Notes under the pieces: model-generated
The model's database searches: none
The model's input: the letters and a program-made list of their open reading frames with translations, nothing else
Told to the model about the DNA's origin: nothing
Shown here: positions 1 through 5,326 of the stretch, in pieces
How the letters are laid out: the number at the start of each line of letters is the position of its first letter
How positions within the stretch are numbered: the first letter of the stretch is position 1
Assembly (NCBI GenBank): GCA_947311815.1
Contig: CAMZMA010000008.1
Coordinates: 1-5,326 of the forward strand
Length of the DNA stretch: 5,326 nucleotides
Direction: 5' to 3'
Source of the DNA: an uncultured Flavobacteriaceae bacterium
GTDB taxonomy: Bacteria > Bacteroidota > Bacteroidia > Flavobacteriales > Flavobacteriaceae
Position numbers and translations under genes: made by a program

Positions 1-21
1 CGGGAGTAAAATCAGATATAA

Positions 22-273
22 ATGTCTTATAAACAAAATATCTTAAAGAATATTTGCTATACCGAACAGGTTTATGACAGAATCAATAAAAAATTAAAAA
101 CAATTCTTTCTAAGAAACAAATTGAAATATATTTACTTCTAATATTGAAAGAAACGAATGAACAAAATTTTAGAAAAAAAGGAAAAAACATTTATATTTT
201 AAACACCAATTACAATATTAGAATAACTATAAATTCTAATACTGTTAGAGTAATAACTGTTGATAAACAATAG
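22..273 (+). CDS. Small DUF3781-like protein of unknown function
   Basis: This 83-residue protein has no assigned activity. From memory it resembles DUF3781, a family of about 80 residues: an N-terminal NICYTEQVYDRINKKL segment (residues 10-25), a helical middle rich in Ile, Leu, Lys and Glu, and a C-terminal stretch with KKGKNIYI (52-59) and NIRITINSNTVRVITVD (65-81) that should form beta strands. There is no signal peptide, membrane segment or metal-binding cysteine pattern, so it is probably cytosolic. The ATG at 22 directly follows an in-frame TAA, so the start cannot lie further upstream. The gene is about 20% G+C by hand count, clearly lower than the other genes here, and stands beside a repeat-like junction; I infer that it may have been acquired separately. 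Nothing ties it to the molybdenum cofactor genes downstream. The family call is recognition only. Confidence 0.6.
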   Translation: MSYKQNILKNICYTEQVYDRINKKLKTILSKKQIEIYLLLILKETNEQNFRKKGKNIYILNTNYNIRITINSNTVRVITVDKQ

Positions 274-298
274 ATTGACTCACTACATTCGCAATGAC
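272..298. repeat. REP-like intergenic repeat copy (possible)
   Basis: Read on the minus strand this stretch begins GTCATTGCGAATGTAG and ends CAATCT. It resembles the dispersed intergenic repeat of many bacterial genomes that begins GTCATTGCGA and ends GAAGCAATCT, with ATTG/CAAT as inverted ends (274-277 and 292-295 here). It starts inside the stop codon of the DUF3781-like gene and runs over the first possible mobA ATG at 294. Only one copy is in the window, so repetition cannot be shown from this sequence; the call rests on recognising the motif. Confidence 0.4.
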
Positions 299-305
299 AA
301 AAACA

Positions 306-1415
306 ATGAAAAAACACCAAAAACACACCAATTTAACCAAAAGAAATAACGATAGGTTTGCGCCCAATGAAATCGCTATTTTAGGCACAAAATGTTCGGT
401 AATTTCTGAGCTGATTTCACAAGTTTCAAAAAAATTATCTAATTATAAATTGGCGTATTTTGATGCTTCACACTCAAAAAACATAGAAGAAAACAAACTA
501 TCTAATTACACATTTCATCATCAAGGAAACGTACAAATTTCTTCATTTGATAAAGTGAATAAATTCAATCAACGGATACAATTTTCTTCTTATGATTTTG
601 TGTTTATCAACGGAAATCATTACCAAGCAAGCAAACAAATTTTAATTTTAGACAATGATAAAGAAGCGTCTGTTTTAAAACGTTTAGATCAGTTAGATAG
701 CATTCAGTTTGTTATAAAATTAGATGAAAAAAGCACCTGTTTTTCGTTTTTAGAAGAGAAATATCCGCAGATAAAAAACCTAACTTGTTATACGATTGAT
801 GAGCTTGATAAAATAGCAAATCATATCGAAAATAGCATCAAAGAAAAAATTGCTCCCGTAAAAGGATTGGTTTTAGTAGGCGGAAAAAGTACTCGAATGG
901 GCATCGACAAATCGATGCTTAATTACCACGGAAAATCGCAAAAAGAACATCTAAAAGACCTCTTAGAATCTACAGGAATGAACGTGTTTTTTTCTGTAGA
1001 AAAACCATCTGAAAAAGAGGATGAAATTCATGATACATTTGTAAATTTAGGTCCTTTTGGCGGCATTTGTTCGGCATTTCAAAAAGACCCAAATTCGGCG
1101 TGGTTAGTATTAGCTACTGATGTTCCTTTTGTAGATGAAAAATTGATAGCATTGTTACTTCAAAGAAGAAATTCCTCTAAAATAGCCACCGCAATTAAAG
1201 GAAAAGGAAAGCAATTTGTAGAACCTTTGATTACTATTTATGAACCAAAATCATATCCGAAGTTGTTATCTTATCTAGCACAAGGATATTCGTGTCCGCG
1301 TAAAGTATTGATTAATTCTGAGGTAGAAATTATTGAAATTGAAGATGATTTGATACAAAACATAAACACACCCGAAGAGTTTGAATTGGCAAAACAAGAA
1401 ATTAAAAATTCCTAA
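306..1415 (+). CDS. mobA: Molybdenum cofactor guanylyltransferase MobA with MobB-like N-terminal domain
   Basis: The protein is predicted to transfer GMP from GTP to molybdenum-molybdopterin, the last step in making the bis-MGD cofactor, in the cytosol. The catalytic domain spans about residues 185-369. It shows the nucleotide-binding LVGGKSTRMGIDK motif (190-202; MobA consensus LAGGxxxRMGxDK), GPFGG (249-253), LATDVPF with the metal-binding Asp272, and NTPEEF near the end (354-359). Residues 1-180 are extra. Their order of strand, LAYFDASH (49-56) and DFVFING (97-103) recalls the GTP-binding protein MobB, but the P-loop position reads GTKCSVIS (27-34) without the GK[ST] core. I chose ATG 306: the ATG at 294, which would add four residues, lies in a repeat-like sequence, and 306 has the A-rich leader usual in this phylum. 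moeB follows after 20 bases, so the two are probably cotranscribed. Cytidylyltransferase (MocA) activity is a less likely alternative. Confidence 0.85.
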   Translation: MKKHQKHTNLTKRNNDRFAPNEIAILGTKCSVISELISQVSKKLSNYKLAYFDASHSKNIEENKLSNYTFHHQGNVQISSFDKVNKFNQRIQFSSYDFVFINGNHYQASKQILILDNDKEASVLKRLDQLDSIQFVIKLDEKSTCFSFLEEKYPQIKNLTCYTIDELDKIANHIENSIKEKIAPVKGLVLVGGKSTRMGIDKSMLNYHGKSQKEHLKDLLESTGMNVFFSVEKPSEKEDEIHDTFVNLGPFGGICSAFQKDPNSAWLVLATDVPFVDEKLIALLLQRRNSSKIATAIKGKGKQFVEPLITIYEPKSYPKLLSYLAQGYSCPRKVLINSEVEIIEIEDDLIQNINTPEEFELAKQEIKNS

Positions 1416-1435
1416 ATCCATTATTTTTAAATAGC

Positions 1436-2542
1436 GTGAAGACTTTACATCCAAACCAATTTTTTAAACGCCAAACCACCTTATCAGAAATTGGTGAATC
1501 TGGTCAAAAAAAACTACAAAACGCCAAAGTTTTGGTAGTAGGTTGTGGCGGTTTAGGAAGTCCCGTTGCGGTGTATTTAGCACAAAGTGGTGTTGGCGAA
1601 ATTCATTTAGTAGATTTTGACACGATTGATGTGAGCAATTTACATCGGCAAGTTTTTTATACTTTAAACGATGTTGGCAAATACAAAGCAGCTGTTTTAT
1701 CAGAAATAATTACCCAAAGAACGCCGTTTACAAAAACGACTTTTTCTACAAAACCTGTGCAAAAAGAAACTGTTTTAGATTTGGTTTCTCAATTTGATAT
1801 TGTTGTAGATGGCACCGATAGTTTACCAACCAAATATTTGTTAAACGATGCGTGTGTATTGAAAAACAAACCGTTGATTTACGGGTCTTTATACAAGTTT
1901 GATGGCTATGTAGCTACTTTTAATGTGCTTCAAAAAAATGGAGAATATAGTTGTAATTTGCGTGATGCTTTTCCTGAAATGGCTACGGATATTCCTAATT
2001 GCGAAGAAGCAGGAACACTAAATCCGATTGTGGGGATTATTGCGATGCAACAAGTAAATGAAGTTGTAAAATTAATTACAGGTGTTGGAAAACCGCTTGT
2101 AAACCAGTTATTAATTTACAATAGTTTGCAAAATTCGCAGTTAAAAATGAAGTTAAAAAAACTCGTTTTTAAAGAAAAAATATCTGAAATTTTTAAAAAC
2201 GAATCTTATTTTGATGCGAGTTGCGAAATCCAAAACACAGATTGGTTAATTTCAAACGAAGAAATGAAGGCTATTTTGTCTGGTCGAGTGCAATCGAGAC
2301 CTTTAATTATCTCTGTTTTAAACGCTAATGAAAAACATCCTTTTACAATTAATCAATTCACTTCGTTATCAGTAATAAAAAGCAATAACTTTTCTATTGA
2401 CACGAATAAAGTGTACATTTTTGTATGTAAAAAAGGAATTACTAGTTACAGTGCGGTAAAGATTTTAAAAGAAACATATCCTTCAGTAAAAATGCTGAGT
2501 TTGGTTGGAGGAATTTTAAATTACGCCGATGAAAACAATTAA
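1436..2542 (+). CDS. moeB: HesA/MoeB/ThiF-family adenylyltransferase with degenerate rhodanese domain
   Basis: This E1-like enzyme is predicted to adenylate the C-terminal glycine of the sulfur carrier MoaD, so that it can be charged with sulfur for molybdopterin synthase. The E1 domain (about 5-250) has the nucleotide loop GCGGLGSP (36-43), Asp62, SNLHRQ (67-72), Lys84, GTDS with catalytic-type Asp128, and the NCEEAG cysteine Cys189. A C-terminal rhodanese-like domain (about 272-365) keeps the loop cysteine, CKKGITS with Cys331, and a LVGGI end motif. The CxxC pairs that bind zinc in E. coli MoeB are absent: only Cys173 remains of the first, and none of the second. The rhodanese loop lacks its usual Arg (Thr336), and the usual DVR near 291-298 reads ISVLNANE. 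The start is GTG; no upstream in-frame ATG follows the mobA stop. The position beside mobA favours MoeB over ThiF, but substrate choice (MoaD or ThiS) is inferred. Confidence 0.8.
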   Translation: MKTLHPNQFFKRQTTLSEIGESGQKKLQNAKVLVVGCGGLGSPVAVYLAQSGVGEIHLVDFDTIDVSNLHRQVFYTLNDVGKYKAAVLSEIITQRTPFTKTTFSTKPVQKETVLDLVSQFDIVVDGTDSLPTKYLLNDACVLKNKPLIYGSLYKFDGYVATFNVLQKNGEYSCNLRDAFPEMATDIPNCEEAGTLNPIVGIIAMQQVNEVVKLITGVGKPLVNQLLIYNSLQNSQLKMKLKKLVFKEKISEIFKNESYFDASCEIQNTDWLISNEEMKAILSGRVQSRPLIISVLNANEKHPFTINQFTSLSVIKSNNFSIDTNKVYIFVCKKGITSYSAVKILKETYPSVKMLSLVGGILNYADENN

Positions 2543-2558
2543 AAACGATATACCGCCT

Positions 2559-3020
2559 TTAAATTTTTATCTGTCTATCAATTTGTTGGTCTAAAGAAAT
2601 AAAAGTTTCGGTTCTAGAAACTCCTTTAATACGTTGTACTTCTTTGTTTAAAATATTCATTAAATCTTCATTATTTTTACATAAAATTTTAATAAATATT
2701 GCGTAATTACCTGTTGTATAATGACTTTCTACTACCTCAGGAATTTCTTTTAGCCTTTTAATTGCCGAAGAATATTGGCTAGAAGCATCTAAAAAGACCC
2801 CTACAAAAGCAGTTGTTGAATAGCCTAATGCTTTTGCATTTAAAACCAATTTATAGCCATCAATTAAATCAGACGCTTCTAATTTTCGCAACCGCTGATG
2901 TTTTGCTGCTCCAGAAATACCAACTTCTCTTGCGATACTTAAAATAGGTGTACGAGCATCACTCACTAATCTTTTTATGATGATTTTATCAATTCCGTCA
3001 ATTTTTAACTTTTTTACCAT
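2559..3020 (-). CDS. Lrp/AsnC-family transcriptional regulator
   Basis: This 153-residue DNA-binding regulator has the usual length of the feast/famine family. A winged helix-turn-helix fills residues 8-60, with SIAREVGISGAAKHQRLRKL (28-47) as the helix-turn-helix and recognition helix. The AsnC effector/oligomerisation domain covers about 67-145, with the HYTTGNYAIFIKI segment (100-112) at the position where family members bind amino acids or related ligands. It should assemble as dimers or octamers in the cytosol. The ATG at 3018-3020 is the natural start. The gene stands downstream of accC but is separated from it by an intrinsic terminator and has its own promoter candidate, so it is probably transcribed alone. 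Its 3' end faces moeB with 16 bases between. Targets and ligand cannot be read from the sequence; regulation of the neighbouring lipid or Moco genes is unproven. Confidence 0.93.
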   Translation of the reverse strand: MVKKLKIDGIDKIIIKRLVSDARTPILSIAREVGISGAAKHQRLRKLEASDLIDGYKLVLNAKALGYSTTAFVGVFLDASSQYSSAIKRLKEIPEVVESHYTTGNYAIFIKILCKNNEDLMNILNKEVQRIKGVSRTETFISLDQQIDRQIKI

Positions 3021-3043
3021 GTTGTTGTTTTATTTTGAAAGGA

Positions 3044-3071
3044 TAAAGATAAAAAAAATAGAGAATACAAA
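3044..3071 (-). promoter_or_regulatory. Candidate Bacteroidetes-type promoter of the lrp-family gene
   Basis: On the minus strand TTTG (3071-3068) is followed after 16 bases by TATCTTTA (3051-3044), which matches the Bacteroidetes -7 element TAnnTTTG at all but the last base. The -33-like TTTG lies at the loop/stem edge of the accC terminator. The -7 element ends 23 bases before the start codon at 3020, giving a short leader. The spacing is slightly shorter than usual and the region is AT-rich, so a chance match is possible. Confidence 0.35.
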
Positions 3072-3087
3072 GCGTATTCTCTATTTT
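3051..3087 (-). terminator. Intrinsic terminator of the fabH-accB-accC operon
   Basis: A perfect 14-base inverted repeat (3055-3068 and 3074-3087, each AAAATAGAGAATAC or its complement) encloses a 5-base loop at 3069-3073. On the minus strand the stem runs into eight consecutive T residues (3058-3051, four of them paired with the A run of the stem). It begins 21 bases after the accC stop codon, the right place to end the lipid operon. On the plus strand the T run is short and broken, so I see it as acting mainly on minus-strand transcripts. Confidence 0.85.
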
Positions 3088-3108
3088 GATTTATCATTTC
3101 AATAAAAA

Positions 3109-4449
3109 TTAAGCGTCCATTTCAAAATCTTCCATAAATTTTGTGGTATAGTTTCCTGCAACATAATCTGGATGATTCATTAATTGCCTATGAAAAGGTA
3201 TGGTCGTTTTTACACCTTCTATCACAAATTCATCTAAAGCTCGTTTCATTTTATTAATTGCTTCTTCACGAGTTTGTGCGGTTACAATTAATTTTGCAAT
3301 CATAGAATCATAGTTTGGCGGAATCATATAACCTGCATACACATGGGTATCTATTCTAATTCCATGGCCTCCCGGAGCATGAAAAGTGGTTATTTTTCCT
3401 GGAGCGGGTCTAAATCCGTGGTACGGATCTTCTGCATTAATTCTGCATTCTATAGAGTGCATTTTTGGTAAGTAATTCTTCCCAGAAATTGGCACACCTG
3501 CGGCAACTAATATTTGTTCTCTAATTAGGTCATAATTAATAACTTCTTCGGTAATAGGATGTTCTACTTGAATACGCGTATTCATTTCCATAAAATAGAA
3601 ATTACGATGTTTATCAACTAAAAACTCTACCGTTCCTGCGCCTTCATATTTGATGTATTCTGCGGCTTTTACAGCGGCGTCTCCCATAGCCAAACGAAGT
3701 TTATCTGTCATATAAGGAGATGGTGTTTCTTCTGTTAATTTTTGATGTCTTCTTTGTATAGAGCAATCTCTTTCTGATAAATGGCACGCTTTTCCGAAGG
3801 AATCTCCTACAATTTGTATTTCTATATGTCGAGGCTCTTCAATCAGTTTTTCTAAATACATATCATCATTCCCAAAAGCTGCTTTTGCTTCTTGTCTGGC
3901 AGAATCCCAAGCGTCGCGTAGTTCTTCTTTTTTCCAAACAGCACGCATACCTTTACCACCACCACCTGCGGTTGCTTTTAACATTACTGGGTATTTGAAT
4001 TCTGTTGCTAATTTTTCGCAAGCTTCAAAATTTTCAATAATCCCTTCAGAACCCGGAATACAAGGTACGCCTGCAGCAATCATTGTTGCTTTTGCAGATG
4101 CTTTATCTCCCATTGAGTTAATCATTTCTGCGGATGCCCCGATAAATTTTATTTCATGTTCTTCGCATAATTTAGAAAATTTAGCGTTTTCAGCCAAAAA
4201 ACCATATCCAGGATGAATAGCATCTGCATTGGTAATTTCTGCAGCAGCAATAATATTAGACATTTTTAAATACGACTCACTACTTGGAGCAGGCCCAATA
4301 CATACAGCTTCGTCTGCAAATTTAACATGTAAACTTTCGGCATCTGCTGTAGAATAGACGGCAATAGATTTTATGCCCATTTCTCTACAGGTTCTTATTA
4401 CACGTAGTGCAATTTCACCTCTATTGGCAATCAATATCTTTTTAAACAT
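3109..4449 (-). CDS. accC: Acetyl-CoA carboxylase biotin carboxylase subunit AccC
   Basis: This is the ATP-dependent enzyme that carboxylates the biotin carried by AccB using bicarbonate, the first half-reaction of malonyl-CoA synthesis. It is 446 residues, close to the 449 of E. coli AccC. The domains are in order: the N-terminal biotin carboxylase domain (1-112, opening KILIANRGEIALR), the ATP-grasp domain (about 113-320) and the C-terminal domain (about 330-440). Visible catalytic residues are Lys116, Lys158, the glycine-rich loop GGGGKGMR (162-169), Glu200-Lys201, His208, Gln232, His235, Lys237, Glu275, Glu288, Asn290, Arg292, Gln294, Glu296 (in MNTRIQVEHP) and Arg336 (in ECRINAEDP). The gene looks intact. 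It follows accB after 71 bases and is ended by a strong terminator. The lack of a biotinyl or carboxyltransferase domain separates it from pyruvate carboxylase and from acyl-CoA carboxylase fusions. Confidence 0.97.
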   Translation of the reverse strand: MFKKILIANRGEIALRVIRTCREMGIKSIAVYSTADAESLHVKFADEAVCIGPAPSSESYLKMSNIIAAAEITNADAIHPGYGFLAENAKFSKLCEEHEIKFIGASAEMINSMGDKASAKATMIAAGVPCIPGSEGIIENFEACEKLATEFKYPVMLKATAGGGGKGMRAVWKKEELRDAWDSARQEAKAAFGNDDMYLEKLIEEPRHIEIQIVGDSFGKACHLSERDCSIQRRHQKLTEETPSPYMTDKLRLAMGDAAVKAAEYIKYEGAGTVEFLVDKHRNFYFMEMNTRIQVEHPITEEVINYDLIREQILVAAGVPISGKNYLPKMHSIECRINAEDPYHGFRPAPGKITTFHAPGGHGIRIDTHVYAGYMIPPNYDSMIAKLIVTAQTREEAINKMKRALDEFVIEGVKTTIPFHRQLMNHPDYVAGNYTTKFMEDFEMDA

Positions 4450-4478
4450 AAAGTTGTAATTTTTGTTATTTAAAAATC

Positions 4479-4505
4479 AAATTCCAAAGTAAAATTATGG
4501 AATTG
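4479..4505 (-). other. Weak inverted repeat in the accB-accC spacer
   Basis: AATTCCA (4480-4486) and TGGAATT (4498-4504) form a perfect 7-base inverted repeat around an 11-base AT-rich loop, and pairing can extend slightly past a bulged A. On the minus strand it is followed by a loose TGATTTTT. It could be an mRNA hairpin or a weak attenuator between accB and accC, but it is short and AT-rich and may be chance. No promoter was recognised in this spacer. Confidence 0.25.
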
Positions 4506-4520
4506 AAAATTAGATATTAT

Positions 4521-4979
4521 TTATGATGGGTCAACCAAAAATAAAGGTTGGTCAAATTCTACAGGAGTTGCATCATCAACTAATACTTTAACAATTTTAC
4601 CTGCTATTTCTGATTCAATTTCGTTAAATAATTTCATGGCTTCAATAACACATACTGTATCGCCAACATTAATGGTGCTACCAACCTCTACAAACATTGG
4701 TTTGTCTGGTGATGGTTTTCTGTAAAATGTACCAATAATTGGAGATTTTACAGTAATATACTTAGAGGTGTCATCTGTTGCTTCAGGCACATTATCTGTA
4801 GCAGGAGCTGTTGTTTGTTGAACAACTGGTTGCATTGGAGCAGCTTGCACGATGGTTGTTTCGGTTTTAGAAGCACCTGTTTTAATGGTGATTTTAATGT
4901 CTTTCATTTCTAACTTTACCTCACTTGCGCCAGATTTAGCTACAAATTTTATAAGGCTTTGAATTTCTTTAATATCCAT
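4521..4979 (-). CDS. accB: Acetyl-CoA carboxylase biotin carboxyl carrier protein AccB (BCCP)
   Basis: This carrier holds covalent biotin and moves the carboxyl group from AccC to the carboxyltransferase that makes malonyl-CoA. At 152 residues it is close to E. coli BCCP (156). The N-terminal part (1-35, MDIKEIQSLIKFVAKSGASEV) is the conserved segment that joins the biotin carboxylase complex. A flexible linker rich in Ala, Pro, Thr and Gln follows (about 36-72). The biotinyl domain fills 73-152, with SPIIGTFYRKPSPDKP (79-94) forming the BCCP thumb region and EAMKLFNEIE (113-122) holding the biotinylated Lys116. The usual EAMK motif is intact; the following MM of E. coli reads LF. The gene starts 20 bases after the fabH stop, so the two are almost certainly cotranscribed. 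The leader before the ATG is A/T-rich with no Shine-Dalgarno sequence, as is usual in the phylum. Confidence 0.96.
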   Translation of the reverse strand: MDIKEIQSLIKFVAKSGASEVKLEMKDIKITIKTGASKTETTIVQAAPMQPVVQQTTAPATDNVPEATDDTSKYITVKSPIIGTFYRKPSPDKPMFVEVGSTINVGDTVCVIEAMKLFNEIESEIAGKIVKVLVDDATPVEFDQPLFLVDPS

Positions 4980-4999
4980 ATTAAATATTTTAGTTGTTT

Positions 5000-5326
5000 T
5001 TACGAGTTATATGCCCATTTTAAATAAATAGATCCCCATGTGAATCCTCCACCAAATGCAGCAAATATGATTGTGTCTCCTTTTTTTAATTGAGATTCAT
5101 AATCGTTTAATAATAAAGGTAATGTTGCAGAAGTAGTGTTGCCATACCTTTCTATATTCATCATTACTTTAGATGCATCTAGGTTAATTCTGTTTGCAGT
5201 TGCATCAATAATACGTTTGTTTGCTTGATGTGGTGCTAACCAAGTAATATCATCTACCGTTAAATTGTTTCTTTGTAGTATTTTTTCGCTTACATCTGCC
5301 ATATTAGAAACGGCAAATTTAAAGAC
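5000..5326 (-). CDS. fabH: 3-oxoacyl-ACP synthase III FabH (C-terminal part, cut by window edge)
   Basis: FabH condenses an acyl-CoA primer with malonyl-ACP to begin fatty acid synthesis. Only the last 108 codons are present; the frame stays open to the window end, where it reads VFKFAVSN before the first internal Met, matching the conserved VFKFAV of the family, so the Met codon at 5302 is not the start. Visible signatures are WLAPHQANKRI, with the catalytic-triad His at fragment residue 33, RYGNTTSATLP with the triad Asn at residue 63, and the closing GGGFTWGSIYLKW. The active-site Cys would be in the missing N-terminal two thirds. The gene leads the accB-accC pair; in related genomes plsX often lies just upstream, which cannot be checked here. 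Branched-chain primer preference is likely for this phylum but not readable from the fragment. Confidence 0.95.
   Translation of the reverse strand, partial: VFKFAVSNMADVSEKILQRNNLTVDDITWLAPHQANKRIIDATANRINLDASKVMMNIERYGNTTSATLPLLLNDYESQLKKGDTIIFAAFGGGFTWGSIYLKWAYNS

Noticed and set aside
275..280. TTGACT as a -35 element for mobA
   Set aside because: It is part of the repeat-like sequence, no TAnnTTTG element follows at proper spacing, and a sigma70 TTGACA-type element is not the usual promoter form in this phylum.
2543..2558. Possible shared terminator between convergent moeB and lrp
   Set aside because: The 16-base gap and its flanks show no GC-containing inverted repeat with a T tract in either direction; only AT-rich partial palindromes are present.
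3995..4216. 73-codon open frame on the plus strand
   Set aside because: It lies wholly antisense to the well-conserved ATP-grasp and N-terminal coding sequence of accC, and its translation shows no recognisable domain; it is a shadow of accC.
2559..4449. lrp as the last gene of the fabH-accB-accC operon and a dedicated lipid regulator
   Set aside because: A strong terminator separates accC and lrp and no operator-like repeat is visible near the lipid genes, so adjacency alone does not support a regulatory link.
5000..5302. A complete 100-residue protein starting at the Met codon ending at 5302
   Set aside because: The frame continues upstream to the window edge with conserved FabH residues (VFKFAV), so this is the C-terminus of a truncated fabH, not a small gene.

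Overview
The window looks like chromosomal DNA of a marine-type member of the Flavobacteriaceae (Bacteroidetes). The basis is the AT-rich composition, starts preceded by A/T-rich leaders rather than Shine-Dalgarno sequences, a fabH-accB-accC gene order, an Lrp/AsnC regulator with the flavobacterial-style C-terminus, and a two-domain MobA of a kind I associate with Bacteroidetes. The genus cannot be fixed from the sequence.

Layout. Plus strand, 22-2542: a small, very AT-rich gene resembling the DUF3781 family; a 27-base repeat-like junction; a molybdenum cofactor nucleotidyltransferase (mobA) with an extra N-terminal MobB-like domain; and 20 bases later a MoeB/ThiF-type E1 enzyme with a degenerate C-terminal rhodanese domain. 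The last two form the end of a molybdenum cofactor cluster. Minus strand, 5326-2559: the 3' part of fabH, then accB and accC, which start fatty acid synthesis, closed by a strong intrinsic terminator. After it comes a separately promoted lrp/asnC-type regulator gene that meets moeB tail to tail with only 16 bases between them.

How the genes work together. AccC carboxylates the biotin carried on AccB. The carboxyl group then goes to acetyl-CoA, through a carboxyltransferase outside the window, to make malonyl-CoA. FabH uses malonyl-ACP for the first condensation. MoeB activates the small sulfur carrier MoaD for molybdopterin synthase, and MobA adds GMP to molybdopterin. The Moco genes and the lipid genes have no evident functional link; they are convergent neighbours.

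No new defence, mobile or RNA system was found. The most useful observations are the repeat-like sequence that covers the longest possible mobA start and argues for the start at 306, the lrp promoter candidate embedded in the accC terminator, and the loss of expected residues in the Moco enzymes (P-loop, zinc cysteines, rhodanese arginine). There is no gene-free stretch over 300 bases.
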